Part shown: one piece after another, positions 37,281 through 47,193 of the stretch
How the letters are laid out: every line of letters starts with the position of its first letter
How positions within the stretch are numbered: position 1 is the stretch's first letter
Assembly (NCBI GenBank): GCA_018287875.1
Contig: JAGVVL010000017.1
Coordinates: 2,108,001 to 2,172,000, forward strand
Reading direction: 5' to 3'
From: Nigrospora sphaerica
Lineage: Eukaryota > Ascomycota > Sordariomycetes > Amphisphaeriales > Apiosporaceae
DNA: 64,000 bases
Position numbers and translations under genes: made by a program
The notes under the pieces: model-generated
The model's database searches: none
Told to the model about the DNA's origin: nothing
What the model saw: the letters and a program-made list of their open reading frames with translations, nothing else

Positions 37281-37817
37281 GCACATCTAGTCCTATCGCT
37301 ACGCCAAGTCTCAATGCCCGGAAGTCTAGAACCAATCCACTTGCTGCATGGACATGGTTTCCGTCGGTTTAAGTCGTCGGCCAGCTCACCTGCCTTTCTT
37401 CCCTCAACCCCGTTGGGAAGGCCACGCGCGAATTGAAAAGAGATACGGCGGCCATCCGCTGGCAGTACCACCCCAAGGGTCTGGCCGGTTCCCCTGTCTG
37501 GAAGGTGGGCGGTGATAGAGTGGCACGTGGGACCATCGAGTCATCCAGGAAAGCGTTCCTGAACGTCCCATCAAAGCTAGCCGGGGCTGTATAATGGAGC
37601 GAGCTGCGAAGTTCGGAAGGTATTGTAGATCTATCCATGCCCGTCTTTTCTCTGGTACCATGGCATGAGCTGGCACCAGAAATGTCGAACTATCGAGCAG
37701 ACCAACGCCATCGTCCTTTCATTGTCGCCGCTGTCCCGTACGGTCAACCCGACGCCCCGGCGCATGCAAACCCGCCTGGTCTCAAAATTGCAATGGCAGG
37801 CGGTGCGCCCGAGTGTT

Positions 37818-37863
37818 GTCAGGTCATATATGCGGCACCGGTCAGGTCATATATGCGGCACCG
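37818..37863. repeat. Perfect 23-bp tandem duplication
   Basis: Two identical 23-base copies (37818-37840 and 37841-37863), each containing the palindromic CATATATG and ending in GGCACCG, followed by the first four bases of a third copy. It lies in the gene desert, about 370 bases beyond the 3' end of TVP18. Confidence 0.95.
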
Positions 37864-38233
37864 GTCAAGAGGAGCAACAAACGCCCAGCTCTTTGCGGGC
37901 AACAGAGCCCGTCCGATTCGGAAACAGGAGGTATCTTCCAGTCAGCCAGTTGAAAGCAATACGCAACAAGTACCAAGTCAAGTAATCGTCAAGCCATACA
38001 GGTCCAATACGCCGTTAGCCACAAGCCGGGAATGCTGAAGTCATGCTTTTCCCCAAAGTCTAGGCCACGCCCATAGGCCTGTTCCCCCAATTCCTCGGTC
38101 AATCTCGGTCCCCGCTGGTGGCATATGCAACATGGAGTTGGGACCCTTCTTATATGCGCATCTTTCCGCCCTTTCCCTCGAAGCTGCCGCGTGCGAGCCG
38201 TGTCCGCGACGAAGAATAGAGGCCAAGCACAGC

Positions 38234-39025
38234 TTATACAATCATCTGCGCAACACCCTGTCCACCCAGCGTCTTGCTGCCAACAAAGGCCTGGCCCTTG
38301 ATGCCGGCAAGAAGGTAGGACACGGCAGTCAAGGTGAGGAACACGGCAGCCGCAATCAGACTTGAGGCGGTGCCGTCGGCCAAGCTTAGCCACTGGATTA
38401 GGCCCATGACGGCGTAGGCAGCAGCGCGCATGTAGTTGGTCTCGATTCTCCGGATGTAGGCATCGAACGTGCTGGAAGTCGGGCAGATCCGGAGCAGCAG
38501 CGGTACTTCGACGAACAGGATGATGAAGGCAGACATTCTGCAGACAGAGCGGGCGGCGTCAGTCACTTGTTGCCGAGGCCGCGAAAGGGGGCCAGGGAGG
38601 GGCAGAGGAAGGTGCTTACATGGCAATGATGCTCACGATACCGTGCCAGATACCCAGAGTGAAAGTCGCAGTGATAATGTTGGACAATCCTAACGCAAAG
38701 CAGAGGATCATGGACAGAATGCCCAGCCTACCGGGAGGGAGTCATGTTAGCGATCCCGCTCGTTGCATGACATTCTTGAGCATAGACCGTGCCAAATCGA
38801 GCCTCACGTCCTCTCGGCGCAAATTCGAGCCGGGATGGTCGTGGTCGAAGCCGATACAGATCGCGAAAACAAAAAGAAGGTCGTCTTACCACTGGCCGTA
38901 GATGCCTGTCGCAGATGCCTGTTAGTCGCACATGTTCGGACATGACTGCGTCGGAGTAGACGGAAACGCTGAGGGCGGGAGCACGTACTGAAGTTTCTCG
39001 TCGCGAACTCATCCTTGAGGCCCAT
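38234..39025 (-). CDS. TVP18: Golgi membrane protein Tvp18
   Basis: Small polytopic protein of late Golgi vesicles, function only loosely defined in yeast. Four coding exons: 39025-38989 (37), 38905-38890 (16), 38727-38620 (108) and 38537-38234 (304), giving 154 residues, the normal family length. The family N-terminus LKDEFATRNFSIYGQWLGIL is split over the first three exons; its IYGQW portion is supplied by the 16-base micro-exon. Four membrane segments can be seen, including ILSMILCFALGLSNIITATF, the one around SAFIILFVEVPLLLRICPTS, and two after the conserved NYMRAAAYAVMGLIQWLSL. The C-terminus QGVAQMIV is short. Every splice is phase-consistent and restores conserved residues, so the structure is firm despite the tiny exon. 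Confidence 0.95.
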
Positions 39026-41245
39026 CGTGGCGACTGTTATGATCGGATCGCTGCAGCGAAACACGGGAGCGCTATCTGCGGGCTGGGAGGTGACGACGAT
39101 CTGCCGACGGCGGCGGCGGCGGCGACTAGAGCGACGGGAGATAGTGCGATGGAGGCACAGGCAAATGGGCCGGGAACTCGGACAGGACGGGGGGTGCAAG
39201 ATTGGTCGGAAAGGCGAGCAGGGAGTTCAAGAGATGTTGCGATTGCGAGTACCAAGTAAAGTCTGAATGCGACAGGATCTGTTGATGTTGGCTTGAGACC
39301 GGAATGGACGAAGGCGGCGTGAGCAGCAGAACAAGACCAGATCGCCAATTGGAGCTCAGTTTTGTGGATCGTTTGAGAAGGTGCCTTGTAGGCATGCACC
39401 GTCGCACAGATGGCAGGAGGCGGGAGCCCTGAACCTGAAGGGCTGGTTGACGCGCCCCCAAAGCTTGAGCCCAGGTGCAACCTGTTGGAAGTACCCAAGC
39501 CGCCAAACGCGAGGTCCCTCTGTCTTTCCCGTTGCCGCCAATTCCGGCGCAGCGACGGGGTATAGGTGGTGGTGCGGGGGCGTACCCAATCCGAGGGAGG
39601 AAAACCGCCTGTAGGCCCTCTTCACCCTCTCGTTTTCACTACTTCCCCGGGGGTCCTGAGCTGAGACTTTCAAGGTCGGTCCTTGGCGCTGAGGCTCGGC
39701 TGGGATGGATGGGACGGACCTGCCTATAGGACGGGCAGATGGGGGTTGGGATGAATGCTCCGTACGGGGCCCTTACACAAGGTAGTTCTCACCCCAAAAC
39801 ACCCACGGATACGCTCTATCAATCGCCAAGCGTCTTACAGTGGCTAGGGCTGTTGGGTTTCTTGGGTCTCTTCCGCTCCCCCCTCGACTGGCACTTGCAG
39901 GCCCAGTCTCTCAGGTGGCCGTAGGGTCCTTGGGCAGGTGGTTGGTTTGGATCAATCCTCGGGAATGCCTTCTGTGCTCCTCTCCTGTTCGGATCTTACC
40001 TAGGAGGCGGGGCCTCCCTGTAAAGAGCCCCGTACCTACCAGCCTGTTTGGGACTGTGTATGGGCAGCCCCGCTGTCCTGGGGAGTGAGCGGGTCAGTGA
40101 CTAGACGAAGGGCTGTTGGGTTGGTATTAGGTACCTCTTCCTTCTGTCTCCACGTTCAGACCCTGACTGGATTTCCCGTCAATTAGCTTGAGACGAGGCG
40201 GGCTTCCGGATGAGTACCAGTATATATTGAATCCGATGACTGGGTGGTTTTTCATATATCCACGGCGTCCACGACACGGAGAGGTAGGTCCCTGGGAGGA
40301 GGAGAGATGGGGAGAGAGCCGAGGAGTGACTGACCTGATGCACTTCAACGGCTGCCGGCCTGTCTTGCAGAGCTTGGCCACGTTGTCCGGTTCGGAAGTG
40401 ACAGCTCGTCGGACTTTTACCTCTGCTTCTGCACCTGTTGTTTTCAGCGCTCTCCTTCCTGCGACTGGGGAAGATCCAGGCGGCGCAGTTAACGAGGGCC
40501 CCAATTCGAAACAAGTTTCAAATCTCAATGATTTGACAAGCGCCCCCAAAGCAGGAGGAAAGCTCTGACGCTTGTCGGACGATGCTCGGATGCTTTACTG
40601 CGCCCGGGTGAAACAGGCCGACTCAATGATGGGGTGTGACAAGGGCCGTTCCGTACGAAAGTGCGTGAGGCTGCAAGTCATCTACCGCCTACGTTTCCAC
40701 GGAATTATATAAAATCCCAACCTCGCTTCGTGACCACGCCGCGTCGTCCGCTATTAGGCACCGAGATTGTATTGGATTCCAGCCAAAGAGCATTCGTATT
40801 GTCCGTCCTGGTGTCGTGGCTGCCTAGCCAGCTATTGCGTGTCTCATGACGTATGCCGGGCTATGTCAAGAGGCTCAGTCCGGCATTCACCGCTGCCGCA
40901 GAGCCGCCGTCCAGCGTTTCCTCACATACCAATCCACTCGTGTGCCTGTGCCTAGGGATTTGGGTACATTCACATCGCACCCATAGTCATGTGGCAGGAA
41001 GAAGCAACTAAGATCGGCCTGTATTCCCATTGTTTGCAGAAATTCATTATCTTTGCGGGATTTCCTCCTCCAACGATGGCGCCCCATCAATCCTGGCGAC
41101 ACAGTTGGTTCAGATTGCCGCATCTATAGCTAGCCAAACGCGCCTCGGAATCATGTATGTCGTCGGCAGAAACCCTCAGGGCACCAGACCTTTGCCCGCG
41201 GCCAAAAAGACGGCTCCACGGCAAAAAGCCCTCGCGACTCCACGC
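39026..41245. other. Intergenic between TVP18 and NTF2
   Basis: 2.2 kb upstream of the minus-strand TVP18 and downstream of NTF2. Open frames here are short and lack any domain. One GGTACCT word at about 40129. No exon supported. Confidence 0.5.
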
Positions 41246-41905
41246 TTAACCGTAGACCAGCTTGAAGATGTCGTTGAAGACATAGAACGAGCCGCCCTCG
41301 GGCAGCAGCTGGAAGGTCTGGGTGTAGTTCATGGGGCGCTGCTCCTCGTCAACCAGAAGCTGACCAGTGACGAGGACAAGGACGCCGCCGTTGATGCTAG
41401 GCTGGGCATCGAGGGTAGAAACCTGGTGCTTGACCTGCTGGAAGGGGAGGTTGCTGAGCTTCTCGACGATGGCGTTGGCGCCCAGGCTAGCAGATGACTC
41501 GAAGGTCAACATGGAGCCCTCGCGCTGCGATCCCGACGTCAGCTAAAGCACCATATACTCTTTGGGTCCTACTCACGTAGAGAGCCGAAAGCTGCTTCCG
41601 GTCGCTGTCGAACTGGGAGTAGTAGAAGGTCACGAACTGAGCTGGACGCGCAGGTTCGTCAGTATTCAATATCCGTGCTGCCTGCCGAGAACGATGCGCC
41701 CTATGCGACGCCTCGCAAACGGGGTCGGGGGTGGAACTAACTCGCGACTTCCTCGAAGTCTGTTTGTATGTCAGCAACTGCCTGTCTCGCGCAAGGCCGC
41801 ACAGCAAGCCCGTCGGGGCCTGAACAGCCGGGCTTTGATGCTGGCATGCGATGCAATGGCCCGCGTGCGGGGGAAAGGGAGAGAAAACAACTCACTGGCA
41901 GCCAT
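41246..41905 (-). CDS. NTF2: Nuclear transport factor 2
   Basis: Dimeric importer of Ran-GDP through the nuclear pore; it binds FxFG nucleoporins. Exons 41905-41896 (10 bases), 41759-41742 (18), 41641-41577 (65) and 41524-41246 (279) give 123 residues, as expected for fungal NTF2. The protein begins [19 protein letters not shown], the first nine residues being encoded by two tiny exons. The body has [32 protein letters not shown], and [18 protein letters not shown] then QTFQLLPEG, ending NDIFKLVYG. The acidic DE pair (VDEEQ) that contacts Ran and the hydrophobic Phe patch are present. All introns begin GT and end AG with matching phases. Divergent from the large membrane-protein gene, sharing a 667-base promoter region. 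Confidence 0.96.
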
Positions 41906-42572
41906 CTTGCCTGGAAAACGACACAGGAAACCGGCGGTGGGATCGTCGAGTTGGGGGAAGAGATGGGGCTCGCGATGGGGGCTCCTTGTGGACGGGATGG
42001 TGGTGTGAAAAGTAGGGTATAAGGAGAAGAGCTGGTGAGGCTGGTCGGCGGTGGTTCCTTCGGCTTTTGGAGGGGCATGTATTTTTCGTGATCAAGGCGC
42101 CAGGTTGGCGGGGTAAGGCCGCGTTTAGAGCATAACAAACCCAATCGGCCTAACAATCCGAGCTGGCAGATTTGATTACCTAAGGCACCACCCCGTTGCA
42201 GCCCGACGCCCAAACACGCCCAGCCATCAGCCCAGAATCCCTATGCGACGGGCAGGTTTAAACTCGTGACATCCAGCCTTGTTCCCTTCTTGTCATTGAA
42301 TTGGATGACACTGACACGATACTACTGCTGCCCTATCTGAACCTAACCAATTCTTCTCCAAACTCGACCAGCGCCTGACCAACGGTGGCCCTCTGCTTTC
42401 GTCCAGCGTGCAGGACCGCACTGGTTCCCGCCAAGATACCCTTACCCCTATACATACGAATAAGTGCCAGCTTACTTATGCATCATCCCGATAAGGCGAG
42501 CCGCTTCTCTCCCATTGGACCGACTTACAGCCACCACGCCAGCACCGGCTGAAGGCTTGCCCACCTGGACAA
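41906..42572. other. Divergent promoter, NTF2 / ArAE_2 transporter
   Basis: 667 bases separate the two start codons. No exon is seen. Both leaders and promoters must lie here; I see no unambiguous TATA box. Confidence 0.5.
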
Positions 42573-45500
42573 ATGACGCCGGGACTTGAGAAGCCCCGGG
42601 CTGGCAACCTCCAGAGGATCGCGTCCAGTGGCCTGGATGCCTCGCGGTTGCTTCGCCGGAGAACGTTCCAGACGCGCCCTCGTCCGGCTTCGGTGACCTC
42701 GTTGGACCAAGTGTTCGACACCCAACAGAATGGCGAATACCCTCAACTACCAAAGCCGCGGCCTGCCCAGGATGACGGCATTTCCATCGACACCTTTGGC
42801 GTGTCCGAGATGAGGGACAACTTCTTTGATGCCTACTTTTCGCCGCCCAGGCCCGTTGATCTGGAGGAGCTCATGGAGCAAGCCGAGCGCACTCTGCCGT
42901 ACGCATTCCGCAAGCAGGACCCGCTGTCCATAACCAACTTCTTCCCGAGACAATGGCACGAGGTCAAGAGTTTTGTTCGCCGCATCACGACCACAAGGGC
43001 CGGCATCAAGCTGCTCAAGTCCTTTCTTGCCTTCTTCGTCGCCTACGTCCTCTGCCTTGTACCCGCCGTTCGGAGCTGGCTTGGACGGTACGACTACGTC
43101 ATGGTGATTTCCGCCATCATGAACCACTCCGGTAGGAGCCTAGGCGCCCAAGTCGAGGGCGCCATCTTCACCATCCTCGGCACCGCGACGGGACTGGGTT
43201 GGGGCGCCCTCGGCTTGTGGTTGTCGACCTCCTCCGTCGCCGCCCGTACCGGTTTTGGTGGTATTCTTGCCCTTTTCCTGTTCGTTTACATCTTCTTAAT
43301 AGCCTGCATTCGGTCTTACTATATTCGCACTTACCAGCTCGTGATATGTGCCGGCATAGCCATCTCCTATACCTGCCTCGCCGAGGTGTCCGGGGATAGC
43401 GTTTCCTGGTCAAAGCTGCTATCTTACGGGCTGCCCTGGGCCATTGGCCAAGCCATAGCCTTGGTGCCTTGCATCCTTGTCTTCCCTGACGCTGGGGCTC
43501 GACCTTTGGCCGTGGCCCTTCACAACGCCTTCGAGGTCATGATGGTAGGCTACGTGGTACCCTACGCCGGGGCGAACACTGAAAACATTCACTAGGTTGG
43601 CACCGATATTACTCGCGTCGACAGTATCAGAGCGCGACGCAGACTTGCGCAGACGTTCGTCAATCTCTCTCAGGCCTACCGTGACTTGACTCTCGATTTT
43701 TCTATAACTCTCTTCGATCCCAAAGATGTGCTGCAGCTTCGGAACCTGCTCCAGGGTGTTGTTCGTACACTTCTGAGTCTCAAGTCCGAGACACGACTCT
43801 TTGACGACTTTGGCGACTTTGACAACACCGAAACGGCCAGCAGCGTGGGTAAGCCCGCCGATGCTGCCGATTTTGTCGTTCGCATCGCCGAAAGTCAGCC
43901 TGACCAAGAGGATGCTAGTGAGAGAGCGCTCCTTGGGTTTGTGGCAAGCAATCTGGCTGAGCCGACCGAGGTACTGATCCGGGCTATGAAATCGTCCCTG
44001 CAGAGCTCTGATGCCGTTCTCATGGACATGTGTGGCCACCGTCAGTATCTCGGGCCACCCCCCGAAGTCTCGGACGACGTGCTCGGATCGTTGGTCCGGC
44101 TGCGGAAATGCATCATCGCTTTCAGCAACGCCCAGGACAGCCTCCTGGCAAGCGAAAGACTTCCCCGCACATACGCACTCCACCCCGAAGTTGTCAAGCT
44201 CTTCGCATACTGCCGTCCCGTTCAACAAGCCGCGTCAGCTGTGGAGGCCCTGCTTGTCAAGGTCAACGAGATGCAACAGAGACGACCCAAATATCCCCGG
44301 TTTCACCTTCCGTCCTACCCGTTCTGGAAATCAATACACCGTACAAATGCGCAAGTGCGGCATGATCGCGGCGGGGTGACAGCAGGTGAGTAAAGTCCAA
44401 CTCTCTGCCGTCCTTGCACTGACACGGGCCACGCAGGTTCGTACTTCAGAAGCTTCAGCGAAATTGCCGAGATCATCCAAGGCATCAAGTCAAAAAGCTT
44501 CCAGCCCTTGCCGCGCAGAAAGGGATTCGTTCAGCCGGGCACAGAAGAAAAGTCATACGCGACCATGACGGCAGAGGAGCTCGAGGACGACTCTTCGACG
44601 AAGAAGACACGCATCGGCCATTCCATATGGTCGGTTTTGCACCGCCTGCAGGGCTTCGAAACCCGTTTCGGTCTCAAAACAGCGACCGTTGCTTCTCTGC
44701 TTGCTTTGCCAGCATGGTTGCCTCAGAGTAAACATTGGTGGAATGAGTATGAAGTTTGGTGGGCCGTAGTTATGGCGTGGCTCATCATGGCCCCACGGTG
44801 AGATATCCCAGTCCCCGTCTGTGTGTGGCTCGGAACTGATCAGCTCCTAGTGTGGGTGGAAACATCCAGGACCTATTCACGAGGACACTCTGTGCGGTCC
44901 TGGGCGCGCTCTGGGGCGGTCTTTCGTACTACGCGGGCAACGGAAACCCCTATATCATTGCTGTCTTTGCCCTCGTGTTCATGGTACCCATGATGTACAG
45001 GTACACGCAAAGCACACACCCGGTGAGAAGCGTCTCCTACGCCCTCTTCTATTGACCCGTCGTGTTAATATAGCGGCAGCGGTCCGGTTTGGTAGGGTGT
45101 ATTGCATTTACAGTCGTGTCGTTGGCAGAATACGCAGCCCACGGCCAGCCTTCTGTGGCCGTTGTTGCAGCGACGCGGGGCGGTGCCATTGCAGTTGGGG
45201 TTGTCGCCTCGATCGTGGTAAACTGGGTGTTGTGGCCGTTCGTCGCGCGGCATGACCTTCGGAAAGCGATATCTTCGATGCTCTTTTACGAAAGTATTGT
45301 GTATAGAAGTATGTACTTTTGGCCTCTGGGAGAGGCCAACGCTAACACCCGACTCAGGCATTGTATCCAAGTATGTGTATTACGAGGAAGGGGACGAGCC
45401 CACCAAGGAAGATATTGAGGCTTCAGAGAGGCTGGAGGGTCGTCTTCGGGAAGGATTTGTCAGATTACGCCAGCTTTTGGTATGGCTCCTCGCCCTCGTC

Positions 45501-46167
45501 TGCCTTGCTCGGTCGAACTAACGTATTTGCAGGGCCTCACCAGACATGAAATACGCCTGCGATCTCCGTTTGATCCGCTGCCTTATTCCGGCCTGATCGA
45601 CGCCTGCGAGCGGTTCTTCGAGTTCATTGTCGCCGTTCGTCAATCGTCGCTCTTTTACCATCCCCGGTTTGTCCGAGACAACTCCGAGGCCGCTGCCCGC
45701 CTTTTGGCTTACCGTCGAGACGCTATTGCGGCAGTCTTGACCAACCTCTACGTCCTGTCGGGAGCGTTGAGAGCAGGCAGAAAGGTGCCGGTAAGCCGCT
45801 CCAGCCGACGACTTGGCGTAGCTTCACACGGAAGAGGTACTAATAAACGCGCAGAGATACTTGCCGAACGCGGCAATCTCCCGTCACGAACTGCTAGAAC
45901 AGACAAAGGTTCTCGAGATGGAGCTTTCGGTGGACGCCGAATTCTCCGCCGATGAGAAGTCCGAAGTTAAGAAATGGGCGCAAATTTACAGCCACTCTTA
46001 CAACGAGAGCCTGACGGGCTGTGTGGACCAGCTGCTACAACTGGAAAAGTTCGCCAAGGCCATCGTCGGCGAGTACGGGTGCGTATCGGCCAAGATTGGT
46101 ACGATAGCTTGATACTAACCCATTTCTTCGTAGATTCGATACCGGTGAAGTCGATGTCCGTCCGTGA
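42573..46167 (+). CDS. ArAE_2/DUF2421 (FUSC-like) membrane protein, Bre4 family
   Basis: Large fungal membrane protein of the family that includes S. pombe Bre4 (brefeldin-A sensitivity). Related to aromatic-acid exporters, possibly in the ER or Golgi; substrate unknown. Nine exons: 42573-43544, 43596-44385, 44437-44797, 44851-45022, 45080-45308, 45358-45479, 45533-45790, 45855-46078 and 46134-46167, giving 1053 residues. All eight introns are 49-64 bases and phase-matched. The first membrane block (about 145-320) is the ArAE_2_N region (FVAYVLCLVPAVRSWLGRYDY, then several Gly/Ala-rich helices). A cytosolic helical region follows, then a second membrane block (about 660-830; WWNEYEVWWAVVMAWLI, GNIQDLFTRTLCAVLGALWGG). 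The DUF2421 region (about 830-1045) carries RHEIRLRSPFD and SLTGCVDQLLQLEKFA. The last exon adds only 11 residues. Confidence 0.93.
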
Positions 46168-46641
46168 GCGGGGCTCAGTTGCTCGCTACGAGGCATGCCG
46201 AGGGAGCAAGCAGGGCTATTATATTTTAACCTTTTATTTTCTAATCATCAGAACCTGCGATCTCCCTTATCCATAGATTTCCAGGAGCGACTTCGCGAGC
46301 AGTTTCAGCCATTCGACTAGGAGAAATGTCTTGCTCTTGGCTGGCAACAAAATAGCAGCGACAAAGCAAGGGGCGTGTGGGTACCTAGTCAGTCGGTCAT
46401 TGAGCTGCTGCGGGTTTCCTTTCATTCCGCTTGTTTTTTTCCGGGACAAAAATCATGAGCTGCCAGGGGTTATACCTCGTGCCATTTCGCTTTATTTATT
46501 ACAAGTGCAATTCGTCCCTCTTGCCCGTGGAAAACTCGCTATTTTGACCGCAATTATCACCTGGGTAGTTTAGTCCGCTTCACAGTTCTGCTCGGCCATC
46601 ACCTTCCAAAAGCAGGAGCGCCTCCCACAAGCAGAAGGAAA
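46168..46641. other. Intergenic, AT-richer
   Basis: 474 bases after the transporter gene, AT-richer than its surroundings (about 46210-46260 and 46480-46560). No exon seen; probably the transporter 3' region. Confidence 0.5.
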
Positions 46642-47193
46642 ATGTCAAGCAGTGGCTCCCAGCATAAGCAGCCTCAAGAGAACGCTGGGTTGCGCTTCCA
46701 ATATGGGAAGGAGAGAACGGCAACCCCCCCGGTCTTGAAAATGCCACGGTCCCGTCAAGACTTGGAGCTTGCAAAAGAAGAAACCCACGCCCCTGGACGT
46801 ACTGAAAGTGCCCAATCATGTCCTCGGACGAAGCAGTCTTCGCGCCGCCCTCGCGCAGAGGAGAGCAGAAAGGAGGAACGCGGCACGGGGGAGCACCCCG
46901 ACGGTCGCGACGATCATGAACAACGACCTATGACGGCAGAGGGGTGGAAGCGTGTATACCAGCGGCACACGCAGTCCACGGCGCAGTTTTCGGACGCCAC
47001 CCTGTACATGGTGCGCACCATGCCCCGGCTGCTCCGCTAAGTCGAGAACATGGAAACAGCCGCTATCACCTTGGACGGTGACTCGCCCGCCGACGCCGTC
47101 CACGGCGCGGCCCTCGAGATGCCCCACGTGGGCGAGCTTTTGTTTGAGCACATGCAGCGCGAGTGGACGGCTGGGCAGAGACCCGCGGCTTGA
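46642..47193 (+). pseudogene. Nonsense-interrupted open frame, function unknown
   Basis: An open frame of 183 codons broken by a single TAA at 47038-47040. The same frame continues for another 50 codons to TGA at 47191. The first part is hydrophilic with many Arg, Glu and Gln. The segment around the stop (YQRHTQSTAQFSDATLYMVR, then RTMPRLLR stop VENMETAAITLD and ELLFEHMQREW) reads as amphipathic helix and looks coding on both sides. No intron with GT-AG ends can remove the stop. A CAA to TAA change (CpA to TpA) would create it, the typical product of repeat-induced point mutation or simple C-to-T decay. I do not recognise the family. It could also be two chance open frames. Confidence 0.4.

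Larger units (their letters stand above)
32660..38233. other. 5.6-kb gene desert
   Basis: No gene could be supported. I read both strands for domain-like peptides linked by plausible introns and found only GC-driven short open frames. Features present: G-runs near 32887, GGTACC-type words at about 34146, 34212, 34888 and 36928, an alternating CA / CG tract at about 37240-37280, and a perfect 23-bp tandem duplication at 37818-37863. Confidence 0.5.
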
